In this document: positions 17,264 to 27,460 of the stretch, piece after piece
How positions within the stretch are numbered: position 1 is the first letter of the stretch
How the letters are laid out: each line of letters starts with the position of its first letter
Assembly: GCA_016213675.1 (NCBI GenBank)
Contig: JACQZW010000020.1
Coordinates: 1-64,000 of the forward strand
Source: Acidobacteriota bacterium
Lineage (GTDB): Bacteria > Acidobacteriota > Thermoanaerobaculia > Thermoanaerobaculales > Thermoanaerobaculaceae
Length of the DNA stretch: 64,000 nucleotides
Direction of reading: 5' to 3'
Position numbers and translations under genes: made by a program
The notes under the pieces: model-generated
What the model was told of the DNA's origin: nothing
Database searches by the model: none
What the model saw: the letters and a program-made list of their open reading frames with translations, nothing else

Positions 17264-18466
17264 TCAAGAGCGGGAACCGCCGACGCCGACGAGGTAGACG
17301 CGGGTCACGGCCCAGTTGGCGAGGAGCGTGGCGCCGCCGAACAGGATCATACCCACGCTCATCAGGGCCCAGCCCGAGAGGATGTTGCCGACCACGCAGC
17401 CGGTCGCGAAGCCGGCGCCGACGCCGACGAGGATGCCGCCGAAGAACGCGGTGACGGTCTGCTCGGGCGGCTTGGGCAGCAGCTTCGCCTGGCCCGAGAG
17501 TCGCGCGGCGACCCACGAGCCGGGCACCATCGCCACGACCACGAGGATCAGCCAGGCGCTGACCTTCCGCGACGGGGCCACCGGAGCCGGCGCGGCGGTG
17601 GCTGGCGGGCTTGCCGGGACGGCGGCCGGTCGGCCGGTTTCGACCTTGACCGTCTCGCTGGCCAGCTCGTAGGCGTGGAGCACGCCGTGCGTCACGCCGA
17701 GCGGGTAGCTGCGGCCGCTCGCGACCGCCGAGAGGAAGGCGGCGACCGCCAGCACGCCGATGGCGATCCCGGCCTGCCACGGTGGCCAGGACCGGCGCAT
17801 CAGGCGCCCGAGCACCGGCTCCCCGGCCGCGGGTCGTGTCCCTGTGCGCCGCAGCCACAGCGCCACGGCCAGCGTCGCGCCGGCGAGGACGAGGGCCAGG
17901 AGCCAGTACGGCAGGCCGGTCAGCGAGGAGAGCGTGACCGGGCCGCCGTCGGCGGCCTTGACGACGTGGCTCTTCAGCCAGAGGTGCGTGCGGCTGAGCG
18001 CGCCGTGCTCGACCATGGCGATGCCGAGCGGCATGCCGGCGAGCGCCGCCATCGAGTTGAGGTTGCCCGCCCCGGCCTTGTACAGGCAGCCCGAGATACA
18101 GCCGCCGGCGAGCACGGTGCCGGCGCCGAAGATCGCGCCGCCGACGATCCAGCTCGCCCACAGCAGCGGCTTGGGCTTGAGGACGACCCAGCCGAGCCGC
18201 TCGATCGCCGCGAACCCCACCATCGAAACGGCGATGGCCACCCACAGCCCGGCCAGCTTGCGCGCGTCGCGGAACAGCAGCACCTCGCTCATCGCCGAGG
18301 AGCCGCACAGGTCGCCCTTCTGGAGCAGGAAGCCAAACAGGAAACCCACCGGGATGGCGGTCAGGTACCACGCGCCCGTCCGCCAGCCGACCACGGTCGG
18401 GACGACGACCGCCACCAAGCTCAAGAGCCCCAACCACAAGCCAACGCCTGTTTTCTCGTCCGTCAT
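17264..18466 (-). CDS. YeeE/YedE-family (TsuA-like) membrane transporter
   Basis: The 400-aa multi-spanning protein has the paired Gly/Cys motifs of YeeE/YedE proteins: KGDLCGSS, VLAGGCISGCLYKAG and FATGCVVGN. The conserved cysteines pass thiosulfate or another sulfur/selenium species through the membrane in TsuA. A Pro/Ala-rich insert (about 275-300) splits the two halves. It is the last gene of the arsenic-linked operon, 12 bp after the permease gene, which suggests sulfur or selenium supply or export tied to thiol chemistry. Confidence 0.88.
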   Translation of the reverse strand: MTDEKTGVGLWLGLLSLVAVVVPTVVGWRTGAWYLTAIPVGFLFGFLLQKGDLCGSSAMSEVLLFRDARKLAGLWVAIAVSMVGFAAIERLGWVVLKPKPLLWASWIVGGAIFGAGTVLAGGCISGCLYKAGAGNLNSMAALAGMPLGIAMVEHGALSRTHLWLKSHVVKAADGGPVTLSSLTGLPYWLLALVLAGATLAVALWLRRTGTRPAAGEPVLGRLMRRSWPPWQAGIAIGVLAVAAFLSAVASGRSYPLGVTHGVLHAYELASETVKVETGRPAAVPASPPATAAPAPVAPSRKVSAWLILVVVAMVPGSWVAARLSGQAKLLPKPPEQTVTAFFGGILVGVGAGFATGCVVGNILSGWALMSVGMILFGGATLLANWAVTRVYLVGVGGSRS

Positions 18467-18478
18467 GAGTGACTCCCC

Positions 18479-19663
18479 TTAGCCCGTCAGCGCCCCAAAG
18501 ACCAAGCCAGTCGCGGTCGCCATCACCACCACCAGTGCGCAGTACGCAACGGTCTTCTTGGCTCCGAGATAGGAGCCGATCACCAGCATGCTCGGCAGGC
18601 TGAGTGCCGGGCCTGCGAGCAGGAGCGCGAGTGCCGGCCCCTTTCCCATGCCGGAGCCGAGCAGCGTCTGCACGATCGGCACCTCGGTGAGCGTCGCGAA
18701 GTACATGAAGGCGCCGACCACGCTCGATGCGAGGTTGGCGACGAGCGAGTTGCCGCCGACCGAGGAGGCGATCCACGACGAGGGGATGAGCCCGTTGTCC
18801 ATGCCGGGGCGGCCCATGAGGACGCCCGACACCACGATGCCTCCCAGCAACAGCGGCGTGATCTGTTTCGCGAAGGTCCAGGTGGCCTGCATCCACCCCG
18901 ACAGCTCCTCGCGGTCGAACCAGCGCACGATCATCCAGCCGAGCACGGCCAGCAGCCCGACGGTGAGCGGCCAATGGATGCGGTGGATCGCCGCGAACAC
19001 GCCGACCGCCTGGTTCGACGCGCCCCAGTTGGCGAGGACCAGGATCGCGATCATCGTGCCGAGGAACGCGGCGTCCTGCCGGCCGGTACGGCGCGGCGTC
19101 CCGGTCTCGGCCGCCAGGGCGAACGGGTCGGGGCCGCCGGCGAGACGTTCGGCATCTTCCTTGCGGAACAGCGCCGCCATGATCAGGCCGATGACCGCCG
19201 CGAAGGCCACCGCGCCGACGGCACGTGCGATCCCGATCTCGAGCCCGAGGACGCGGGCGGTCAGGATCATCGCCAGGACGTTGATCGCCGGCCCCGAGTA
19301 GAGGAACGCGATCGCCGGCCCGAGCCCGGCGCCGCGCTTGTAGATGCCGGCGAACAGCGGCAGCACCGTGCACGAGCACACCGCGAGCACCGCCCCGGAG
19401 ACCGACGAGACGCCGTACGCCACCGGCCGTGGCGCCGAGGCGCCGAGATAGCGCATTACCGCGCCCTGGCGGACGAAGTGGCTGATCGCGCCGGCGATGA
19501 AGAACGCCGGCACCAGGCAGAGCAGCACGTGCTGGCGGGCGTAATCCTTGAGCAGATACAGCCCCTCGAGGAACGCCCCCTGCACCCTAGGGTGCTGGAT
19601 CGGCAGGAAGTAGGCGGCGAGGAAGACGCCGACGATGAGCAGCAACTTGGTGCGTTCGTTCAT
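18479..19663 (-). CDS. ArsP-like permease (DUF318 family)
   Basis: The 394-aa permease has about ten hydrophobic segments and the hallmark SGAVLAVCSCTVLPLFAGI followed by GPAIAFLYSGPAINVLAM. ArsP-family members export trivalent methylarsenicals; others are of unknown substrate. Its place between thioredoxin-like genes and a YeeE protein, downstream of acr3, supports a role in metalloid or thiol-adduct export. The Cys pair in CSC is the likely metalloid-contact site (family knowledge). Confidence 0.85.
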   Translation of the reverse strand: MNERTKLLLIVGVFLAAYFLPIQHPRVQGAFLEGLYLLKDYARQHVLLCLVPAFFIAGAISHFVRQGAVMRYLGASAPRPVAYGVSSVSGAVLAVCSCTVLPLFAGIYKRGAGLGPAIAFLYSGPAINVLAMILTARVLGLEIGIARAVGAVAFAAVIGLIMAALFRKEDAERLAGGPDPFALAAETGTPRRTGRQDAAFLGTMIAILVLANWGASNQAVGVFAAIHRIHWPLTVGLLAVLGWMIVRWFDREELSGWMQATWTFAKQITPLLLGGIVVSGVLMGRPGMDNGLIPSSWIASSVGGNSLVANLASSVVGAFMYFATLTEVPIVQTLLGSGMGKGPALALLLAGPALSLPSMLVIGSYLGAKKTVAYCALVVVMATATGLVFGALTG

Positions 19664-19712
19664 GTGGACCTCGTGGGTAGGCTCTGGGAGCCGGGCGCGG
19701 CCGGCCGCTCGC

Positions 19713-19964
19713 TCACGCGATGCCGAGCAACTTCTTGACCTCTTCGACCTTCGGGATGCGGCCGGCGAGGACGACCTTGCCGTTGATCGCGATGGCCGGG
19801 GTCTGGAGCACGCCGACGGCGACCATCCGGTCGACCGCCTCGCTCTTCGTCAGCGTGCAGGCATAGTCACTCTGCTCGACCACCTGGCGGACGACGCGGT
19901 AGGTCTCCTGGCAGCGGGCGCAACCCGGTCCCAGGACCTCGATGGTGACTGGTGCATCGTTCAT
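19713..19964 (-). CDS. Small thioredoxin-like redox-active disulfide protein
   Basis: The 83-aa single-domain protein has a CxxC centre (Cys15-Ala-Arg-Cys18, in GPGCARCQE) and cis-Pro region QTPAIAINGKVVLAGRIP. It belongs to the short glutaredoxin/thioredoxin-like family often found beside permeases in ars loci. No signal peptide is visible, so it acts in the cytoplasm, possibly as electron donor to ArsC or as an arsenite-binding carrier. Confidence 0.88.
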   Translation of the reverse strand: MNDAPVTIEVLGPGCARCQETYRVVRQVVEQSDYACTLTKSEAVDRMVAVGVLQTPAIAINGKVVLAGRIPKVEEVKKLLGIA

Positions 19965-19995
19965 GGTGCGGCTCTCCTTTCCGGAGGTTTCAGGG

Positions 19996-20697
19996 TCAGT
20001 CGAAGGCGAGGCGCACGAGCGAGACCGCGAGAGCCACGCCGACGCCTGCCAGGATCACGCCGAACACTTGATGGACCCGCCGCGCCCACGCCGCCGCGCG
20101 GCTGCCGAGGTAGGCGGCGGCGAAGCCCGAGGCGGCGCCCGCGGCGAACAGCAGGACCACGTGGCCGAGCGAGTAGGCGGCCAGGAGCGTCGTCCCCCAC
20201 AGGACCTTGCGCTCGAAGGCGACGAGCGAGAGGACGACCACCAGGATCGGGGTCGCGCACGGCGACGACAGCGTCCCGGTGAGGGCGCCGAGGCCGAACG
20301 CCCCGGCCAGCCCGGCGCCGCGGAAGCGCGCCCCGTCGAGCTGCGGCAGCGGGAGCCGGACGAGCCCGGTGAGATGCAGGCCCATGACGACGAGGACGAC
20401 GGCCAGTAGTGCCTTCCAGATCCACCCGACGTCGCCGATGAGTGTGCCGGTGAGCGCGGCGATCGCCCCCAGCGCGGTGAAGCACAGCGCGAGCCCGGTC
20501 ACGAAGGCGAGCGAGAGCGCGACCGCGCGCCGCCGCGAGGTGGCGCCGCCCCCGACCGTGGCGACCACCAAGGGCACCGCCGCCAGCACGCAGGGGCTCG
20601 CCGACGAGATCACGCCGCCGATGAAGACCAGCAGCAGCATCAGCGCAGGCGGCGCTGCCGTCGCGCGCTGTGCTAACTCGGAGAGCCACGCCTCCAC
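19996..20697 (-). CDS. CcdA/DsbD-type transmembrane thiol-redox transporter
   Basis: The 233-aa protein has six predicted membrane segments and the two half-repeat cysteines of CcdA, Cys36 (SSASPCVLAAVP) and Cys147 (TLSSPCATPIL). These carry electrons from cytoplasmic thioredoxin to the periplasm. It starts with GTG at 20697, where its first base is the last base of the upstream TAG stop (TAGTG), so translation is tightly coupled to the exported thioredoxin gene, its likely electron acceptor. Confidence 0.9.
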   Translation of the reverse strand: MEAWLSELAQRATAAPPALMLLLVFIGGVISSASPCVLAAVPLVVATVGGGATSRRRAVALSLAFVTGLALCFTALGAIAALTGTLIGDVGWIWKALLAVVLVVMGLHLTGLVRLPLPQLDGARFRGAGLAGAFGLGALTGTLSSPCATPILVVVLSLVAFERKVLWGTTLLAAYSLGHVVLLFAAGAASGFAAAYLGSRAAAWARRVHQVFGVILAGVGVALAVSLVRLAFD

Positions 20698-21101
20698 TAC
20701 GACAGGCCCTTCCCGGCGAGCGCCGCCTGGAACTCGGCGAGCGGGTACACCCCCTGGTGTCGCAGCACCTCGGTGCCCTTCGGGTCGAACACGATCTGGG
20801 TGGGCATCACCATGATCTTGTGGGCGCGCGCGACGTCCGGGTGCTCCTGGATCCAGAAGTTGCGGATCACGACCTTGTCCCCCAGCGTGTCACGCAGCTC
20901 CTGCAGGACCGGCTGCATCGCCTTGCACGGGATGCAGTGCTCGCCGCCGAACTCGACGATGAGCCACGTCCCGGCGCCGAGGGCCGCGGTGAGCTGGTCG
21001 GGAGAGAGCGCAGGGATGGCCGCGGCCGGCGGCTCGGCGGTCGGTGCGGCCACCAGCGGGACCGCCAACGTGACGGCCAGCACGAGGAGAACGAGCTTCA
21101 T
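20697..21101 (-). CDS. Exported thioredoxin-fold protein
   Basis: The 134-aa protein has a signal peptide (MKLVLLVLAVTLAVPLVAAP) and a thioredoxin active site Cys56-Ile-Pro-Cys59 in FGGEHCIPCKAMQPVL. A conserved cis-Pro follows in VMPTQIVFDPKG. It acts outside the cytoplasm and is probably kept reduced by the CcdA-type protein encoded directly after it. CIPC resembles thioredoxin-like rather than strongly oxidising DsbA centres. Location in the ars operon suggests protection of periplasmic thiols from arsenite. Confidence 0.88.
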   Translation of the reverse strand: MKLVLLVLAVTLAVPLVAAPTAEPPAAAIPALSPDQLTAALGAGTWLIVEFGGEHCIPCKAMQPVLQELRDTLGDKVVIRNFWIQEHPDVARAHKIMVMPTQIVFDPKGTEVLRHQGVYPLAEFQAALAGKGLS

Positions 21102-21133
21102 GGGGAACCTTCCTTCCCGGCCGGGAGCGCCGG

Positions 21134-22194
<1,061 letters not shown>

Positions 22195-22198
<4 letters not shown>

Positions 22199-22623
22199 CG
22201 CTCCTCCTGACGGGGCCCCGATCGGGGCGGGCGCGGCGAGATCCCGAGCTGCGCGAGGTCGAGGTCGACGCGGCAGAGCCGCTCGAGGGGGACCGTCCGC
22301 AGCCTGGTGAGCAGCGCGGCGTCGTCGCGGAGTTGGCCGTCGCGCTCGAGGTCGCGGAAGACGCCGTCGAGCAGCGCCCGGGTCGCCGGGTCCTCGGCGA
22401 GGCGGTACTCGACCCAGCGGCCGTCCTTGCGCTCGCTGACCAGGCCGGCCCGCCGCAGCTCCCCGAGGTGCGCGGACACTGTCGAGGCGGCGAGACGGAG
22501 CACCGCGGTGATCTGGCAGACGCACAAGCTGCCGGAGCGCAGCATGGCCAGGATGCGCAGCCGCACCGGGTTGGCGAGGGCCTTGTGGAACTCGACGCGG
22601 AGGGCGAGGGCCGAACGAGTCAT
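22195..22623 (-). CDS. arsR: ArsR/SmtB-family arsenic-responsive repressor
   Basis: The 142-aa winged-helix protein has the helix-turn-helix LAASTVSAHLGELRRAGLV and the As(III)-sensing cysteines Cys34 and Cys36 in SGSLCVCQI, like ELCVCDL of classical ArsR. Arsenite binding releases it from DNA. It heads the seven-gene minus-strand operon and probably represses itself through the inverted repeat across its start codon. A C-terminal tail of ~45 residues is longer than in minimal ArsR proteins. Confidence 0.94.
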
Positions 22624-22667
22624 TTCGTCACCTGGCGAAATATCGTATCATCGGGGAGCGTTGTCAA
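22622..22667 (-). promoter_or_regulatory. ArsR promoter and candidate operator
   Basis: Reading the minus strand, TTGACA (22667-22662) and GATATT (22644-22639) form a sigma-70 promoter with 17-bp spacing. ATTTCG and CGAAAT form an inverted repeat (22622-22627 and 22636-22641) that overlaps the -10 box and the arsR start codon. That position would let ArsR block its own promoter. The divergent arsC begins 31 bp beyond the -35 box and may be co-regulated. Confidence 0.7.
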
Positions 22668-22697
22668 GCGCGACTCGGGTGCGAAAGGAGAGTCGGG

Positions 22698-23132
22698 ATG
22701 TCCGGTCAATCACGCAAGCATCGCGTCCTGGTCCTGTGCAGCGGCAACTCGTGCCGGTCGCAGATGGCGGAAGGCTGGATCAAGCACCTGCTTGGCGACC
22801 GCTGGGAGGTGCGCTCGGCGGGGACCCGACCGGCGGAGGCGGTGCACCCGCTGGCCGTCCGGGCGATGGCCGAGGCAGGCGTGGACATCTCGGGGGGGCG
22901 CCCGGAGCAGGTCGACGCCTACCTCGACCAGCGCTGGGACCTCGTGGTCACGGTGTGCGACGCCGCGAAGGAGAGCTGCCCGGTCATGCCGGGTGCCGTC
23001 GAGCAGATCCACGTGTCGTTCTCCGACCCCGCGGGGGCCGAGGGCAGCGACGCGGCCCGGATGGCGGCGTTCCGCGCCGTCCGCGACGACATCCGGGCCC
23101 GCCTGCTGCCCGAGATCGTCCGGCGCGGCTGA
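22698..23132 (+). CDS. arsC: Arsenate reductase, thioredoxin-coupled LMW-phosphatase type
   Basis: The 144-aa enzyme reduces arsenate to arsenite. It has the phosphatase-type loop CSGNSCRS (Cys14 to Arg20) and two relay cysteines, Cys87 and Cys94, spaced as in the Staphylococcus thioredoxin-dependent ArsC (Cys10/82/89). It therefore needs thioredoxin, in keeping with thioredoxin-like genes in the divergent operon. AAGGAG precedes the ATG. Its stop abuts the stop of the convergent neighbour with no base between them. Confidence 0.94.
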   Translation: MSGQSRKHRVLVLCSGNSCRSQMAEGWIKHLLGDRWEVRSAGTRPAEAVHPLAVRAMAEAGVDISGGRPEQVDAYLDQRWDLVVTVCDAAKESCPVMPGAVEQIHVSFSDPAGAEGSDAARMAAFRAVRDDIRARLLPEIVRRG

Positions 23133-25751
23133 TCAGCGACCCGCGGGGGGCTTGGCCGCCGACGGGGCCGGAGCGGCGGCGGACGACTTCTTGACGGCGG
23201 GCTTCGCCGGCCGCCGCTTCGGCGGTGGCGGCGTCGCCTGCTGCACCTCGTCCGGGCTGGGGTTGACGAGGACCTTGAGCTCGCTGTCCGGGACGTCCAG
23301 CCAGTCCTCGCACGACGCCGCAGCGGCCACCTCGGGCAGCGCCTCGGCCGGGCCGAGCAACCGCCGGTCGAGGAACGCCACGGCACGGGACCAGGCGTCG
23401 GTCGCCACGTCGCGGTCGACCCCGCCTCGGCTGTTCAGGCAGAAACCGTGCCTGGCGGACGGGTAGACGATGAGATCGGCTTCGCGGCCGGCCTGGCGGA
23501 GCTGCTCGGCCGCCTCGACGCTGCGCCGGGCCGGGACGATGCGGTCCGCGGTGCCGTGGAGCAGGAGCACCGGCGGCATCGTGTCGAGGGGCAGGTCGGT
23601 CAGGCCGCGGCCGATCCCGCCGTAGAAGGCGACCGCCGCTTGGATGCGCGGGTCCTTCGGCGCCTGCTCGAGGGCGAGGAAGGCACCGAGCGAGAACCCC
23701 AGAACGCCCATTCGCCGCGGATCGGCGGCGGGCAGCGAGGCGGCGAAGGTGAGCGCGTCGCTGACCGATCGACGCCAATCGGTGCGCGAGCCGCGCCCCT
23801 TGCGCCCGCGCTCGTAGACGCGCACGAACATGGTGAGGTAGCCCCGCCGGGCGAGGTCCTCGCCGAGCTCCATGTAGTACTTCTCGCTCCGCCGCGGGTG
23901 CGCCCCGTGGAGCAGGGCGACGACCGGATACGGGCCGGTGCCCGGAGGCGTGAACACGTCGGCCGCCACGCGATCCCTGCCGCTCGGGAAGCGCGTCCGT
24001 TCGATGCGCAGCGGCGGCGCTGGTGCTGCGGGTGCGGATGGGTCCGGCAGCGTCGCTGCCGCGGCGGCCCCCGACCCTGACCCGGCCGGGGTCGTCGCGG
24101 TCGGCGACGCACTCTGGCCCGCAGGCCCGACGACCTCGGCGGGCGGAACCGTCGAATCCACCTCAGGAGGCGCCACCGCCTGGCCGGTGAGCGTGACGCG
24201 TCCCTCGAGGTCGCCCCCGATTTGGTCATGGGCCTTCAGGAACTCCACGAACGCGTCGATGTCGAGGATCCCGGTGTCGTAACGGATGCCGCGGGAGAGC
24301 TTCGCGAGCGGGTGGTTGTCGCCGCCGCCGGCGACGAAGCTCGGCAGCGTGATGCGGTAGCTCGTCCCTTCCCGGACCGGCTCGCCGGCGACGACGAGGT
24401 CGGCGGCGCGGCTCCCGGCCGGCCGGCCGAGGTCGACCACGTACGAGGTGCCGCGAGAGGGACAGAGCAGCCCGGCGCCGCTTTCCGGCCAGTTGCCGAG
24501 AGCCTCCTCGAGGATGGCCTTCAGCTCGCCGCCGGTCAGGTCGAGCTGCACGAGCGTGTTGTTGAACGGTTGCACCGCCACCGCCTGGCCGTAGGTGATC
24601 GGCCCGGGCTCGATGCCGGCCCGCACGCCGCCGGCGTTGACGAACGCCGCGACGGAGCCGCCCTTCGTGGTGGCCGCCAGCATCGCGTCGGCGATCACGT
24701 TGGCCATCGGGTTCTCGGCGTGGCGCAGCGTCGCCCGCGTCGTCGCGATGCCCTTGGGGGCGTGGGCGACGACCTGGTCGCGAAGGGCCGCGAGCGGGCG
24801 GCCAAACGCCGCCGCCATCGTCTTGACGGTGGGGTCCTCCTCGACGCTCGCGTCGACGAGCACCGGGGCGGCGTCGTCCCACTTCGCCACCCGTCCCTGG
24901 GCGTCGAAGTGGACCTTGATGCGTCCGAGGACCTTGCCCCACTCCCAGGCCTGGACGACCAGCACGCTCCCGCCGTCGGGGGTCCGCCGTACGGTCGGGT
25001 ACTCGCCGGCCGGCTGCGGCAGTCCGGGCACGGTGCCGAGCAGGGTGTGGCTGTGACCGCCGACGATCACGTCGACCCCGGTGAGCGTGCCGGCGAGCTC
25101 GAGGTCGGTCGTGTAGCCGACGTGCGAGAGCAGGATGATCTTGTCGACGCCCGCCGCGGTGAGCGCGTCGATGGCGGCCTGGACGCTCGGAACCAGGTCG
25201 GTCACGCGGATCGTCGGCCCGGGCGAGCTGATCGACATCAGGTCGACGGGCACGGCCCCGACCACGCCGATCCGCTCGCCGCCGGTCTCGAGGATCGCGG
25301 AGGGCGTGATCAGCGGGGCGAGGTCCTGGTCCGCGCTGACGTCGAGGTTGGCGGCGAGGAGCGGGAAGCGGGCCAGGCCGGCGAAGCGGGCCAGGATCGC
25401 CGGTCCACGGTCGAACTCGTGGTTGCCGACGGCCATTGCCTGGACGCCGACGTAGTTCATGTACGCGAGGTCGGCGAGCCCCTCGTAGACGTTGAAGTAC
25501 AGCGTGCCCTGGAAGGTGTCGCCGGCGCACAGCAGCAGCGGGTTCGGATCCGTCGCGCGGAACCGGTTGATCAGCGTGGCCTGGCGCGCGTATCCGCCCA
25601 TCTCCCGCCCGCGCTGGGTGAACGGCTCGAGGTGCGCGTGCATGTCGTTGGTGTGCAGGATCGTGATGGTGATCTCTCCGCCGACCGCAGGCACCGCCGG
25701 TCCGGCCCATGCCGCCAGGAGCAGTGCCAGGATCGTCGCGATTCTCCTCAT
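23133..25751 (-). CDS. Secreted 5'-nucleotidase fused to a dienelactone-hydrolase-like domain
   Basis: The 872-aa protein starts with a signal peptide (MRRIATILALLLAAWAGPAV). Residues ~25-300 are a calcineurin-type metallophosphatase with ILHTNDMHAHLEP, GDTFQG, GNHEFD and GGHSH. The 5'-nucleotidase C-terminal substrate domain follows (~325-500). After a Pro/Ala/Thr linker, an alpha/beta hydrolase of the dienelactone-hydrolase type has the nucleophile Ser in LGFSLGAFLAL and catalytic His in SARHGFC. The tail is Lys/Pro/Ala-rich. UshA-like proteins hydrolyse nucleotides in the periplasm. Joining one to an esterase in a single chain is unusual. ATG 25751 was chosen for the signal peptide. Confidence 0.85.
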   Translation of the reverse strand: MRRIATILALLLAAWAGPAVPAVGGEITITILHTNDMHAHLEPFTQRGREMGGYARQATLINRFRATDPNPLLLCAGDTFQGTLYFNVYEGLADLAYMNYVGVQAMAVGNHEFDRGPAILARFAGLARFPLLAANLDVSADQDLAPLITPSAILETGGERIGVVGAVPVDLMSISSPGPTIRVTDLVPSVQAAIDALTAAGVDKIILLSHVGYTTDLELAGTLTGVDVIVGGHSHTLLGTVPGLPQPAGEYPTVRRTPDGGSVLVVQAWEWGKVLGRIKVHFDAQGRVAKWDDAAPVLVDASVEEDPTVKTMAAAFGRPLAALRDQVVAHAPKGIATTRATLRHAENPMANVIADAMLAATTKGGSVAAFVNAGGVRAGIEPGPITYGQAVAVQPFNNTLVQLDLTGGELKAILEEALGNWPESGAGLLCPSRGTSYVVDLGRPAGSRAADLVVAGEPVREGTSYRITLPSFVAGGGDNHPLAKLSRGIRYDTGILDIDAFVEFLKAHDQIGGDLEGRVTLTGQAVAPPEVDSTVPPAEVVGPAGQSASPTATTPAGSGSGAAAAATLPDPSAPAAPAPPLRIERTRFPSGRDRVAADVFTPPGTGPYPVVALLHGAHPRRSEKYYMELGEDLARRGYLTMFVRVYERGRKGRGSRTDWRRSVSDALTFAASLPAADPRRMGVLGFSLGAFLALEQAPKDPRIQAAVAFYGGIGRGLTDLPLDTMPPVLLLHGTADRIVPARRSVEAAEQLRQAGREADLIVYPSARHGFCLNSRGGVDRDVATDAWSRAVAFLDRRLLGPAEALPEVAAAASCEDWLDVPDSELKVLVNPSPDEVQQATPPPPKRRPAKPAVKKSSAAAPAPSAAKPPAGR

Positions 25752-25902
25752 GTGACCCCCGTTGTTACGCGGTGCAGCCTCATCGAACTGCCCGTTCGTG
25801 CACAGACTCGCCCCGAGCCGCGCTGCGGACCCTACCACGAGACGGCCGGTCCGGGGTGAGGTGCCGATCGGTTTCGGCGCCCATGCCCGCTGAGACTTCC
25901 GG

Positions 25903-26367
25903 TCACACCCGCAGCGTCGCGGTGAGGCGGAGCGGGTGGAGGACCAGGTCGAGGGCGGCGCGGATGTCGGTGACGACGACGTCCGCGACGCCGACGAGCC
26001 CGGCGGCGGCGCCCTCGGGGCCGACCACGGCGATGCCGAGTGCCGCCCGCTCGAGCATCGCCGCGTCGTTGCGCCCGTTGCCGGCGGCGACGACCCGGCT
26101 CGCGCCGAGTGCCTCGAGGAAGGCGAGCTTGTCGGCGCCGGTGGCGACGAGTCGGACCTCGAGGGGGAGCCCGGCGAGAGCCTGCCGTGCCGTGCCGAAG
26201 GTGTCGGCGGTCAGCACCGTCACCCGGAGCGTCCGGGCCAGCGACTCGAGCCGCTCGGCGACGCCTGGAAGCAGTGCGCCGTCGAGCGACAGCGTGCCGG
26301 TGAAGTCGAGGAGCAGGTGGTCGAGCTCGAGCGCTGCCCGACCGGGAATGGTGACGGACAAGGTCAT
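25903..26367 (-). CDS. HAD-superfamily hydrolase
   Basis: The 154-aa protein is short and cap-less, with motif I LLLDFTGTLSLDG, motif II VTVLTADTFGT, motif III Lys in ATGADKLAFLE and motif IV AAGNGRNDAAML. Motif I has DFTGT rather than the usual DxDGT, as in P-type-ATPase-like and KDO-phosphatase-like HADs. It is probably a small-molecule phosphatase. The ATG overlaps the stop of the TauE-like gene by 4 bp (ATGA), so the pair is co-translated. The gap 25752-25902 shows nothing else. Confidence 0.75.
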   Translation of the reverse strand: MTLSVTIPGRAALELDHLLLDFTGTLSLDGALLPGVAERLESLARTLRVTVLTADTFGTARQALAGLPLEVRLVATGADKLAFLEALGASRVVAAGNGRNDAAMLERAALGIAVVGPEGAAAGLVGVADVVVTDIRAALDLVLHPLRLTATLRV

Positions 26368-27323
26368 CGGAGGTAGTCCCACACGTACTTCCCCGCCATG
26401 AAGACGATGATCCCAGCCAGCATCCACTTGATGAGCTTCGCCGGCAGGTGCTTCTGGAAACGGGCGCCGCAGTACATCCCGGCCATCCCGCCGAGGCCGA
26501 ACAGCAGGCCGAGCAGGTAGTCGGGCGCCACCGTCAGGTTCGGGTAGTACGGCGCGAGCGCCTGGTAGAAGGCGACCCCCGCCACCGAGGTGATGAAGGT
26601 GCCCATGAGCGCCGCCCCGGCCACGGTGTAGACGGGCAGGCCGAACCAGGCGACGAAGAACGGCGCGATGATCGCCCCGCCGCCGATGCCGTACACGCCG
26701 CCGACGATGCCGATGACGAACGAGAGGAACGAGATGCCGACGGTGGAGAAGTCGAACGTCTCGCCGTAGAACTCGTAGGTCGTCCGGCGCAGCGTGAAGC
26801 GGACCACCTTAACGCGGGGGATCCCTTGGCCGCCCTTGGCCAGCATCTCCTGGTTGTTCCGCCGGTAGCTCGCGACCAGCTCCTGGAAGCGCTCCTCGAC
26901 GTCCTTCCCATCGCCGGCGCCCTTCTTCTTGACGAGCATGTCCTTGACGATCCGGCCGCCGATGTAGAGCAGCACGACGCCGGCGAACAGCTTGAAGGCG
27001 CCGGGGTCGGGGAGGTAGCGGACGCGGACGATCGCCCCGATCAGCACACCGGGGAGCGTGCCGACGATGACCACCCAGGTGAGCGGCCACACCATGCGCC
27101 CTTCGCGGATGTAGCGGTAAACGCCGGAGGGGATCGCGACGATGTTGTAGAGCTGATTCGTCGACGACACCGCCGGCGACGTGAAGCCCAGCACCGACAT
27201 CTGGAACGGCAGGAGCAGGAAGGCGCCCGAGACCCCGCCCGTCGAGGTGAAGAACGAGATGGCGAACGCCACCAGCGGCGGGACCAGCGGCGAGACCTCG
27301 ACGCCGGAGACGGGGAAGTGCAT
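26364..27323 (-). CDS. TauE/SafE-family sulfite/anion exporter
   Basis: The 319-aa membrane protein has two homologous halves, FAISFFTSTGGVSGAFLLLPF and FVIGIVGGVYGIGGGAIIAP, typical of TauE/SafE permeases that export sulfite, sulfoacetate or related anions. A ~60-residue soluble insert (about 130-190) separates the halves and is Lys/Glu/Arg-rich. GGAGG lies 5 bp before the ATG at 27323; starts further upstream lack this. The downstream HAD gene is coupled. Confidence 0.85.
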   Translation of the reverse strand: MHFPVSGVEVSPLVPPLVAFAISFFTSTGGVSGAFLLLPFQMSVLGFTSPAVSSTNQLYNIVAIPSGVYRYIREGRMVWPLTWVVIVGTLPGVLIGAIVRVRYLPDPGAFKLFAGVVLLYIGGRIVKDMLVKKKGAGDGKDVEERFQELVASYRRNNQEMLAKGGQGIPRVKVVRFTLRRTTYEFYGETFDFSTVGISFLSFVIGIVGGVYGIGGGAIIAPFFVAWFGLPVYTVAGAALMGTFITSVAGVAFYQALAPYYPNLTVAPDYLLGLLFGLGGMAGMYCGARFQKHLPAKLIKWMLAGIIVFMAGKYVWDYLR

Positions 27324-27460
27324 GCGGGCCTCCGGAGGCATTGTGCCAAATCCGCGATCGCGCGGTTTGCCCGTCGCCCGCTTTTCGCTACCATCCGTAC
27401 GCGACGGCACACGTCGGTCGAGGCGCCTCTGGGGGCGCCGGTGCGCCGGACCGGGGGTTC

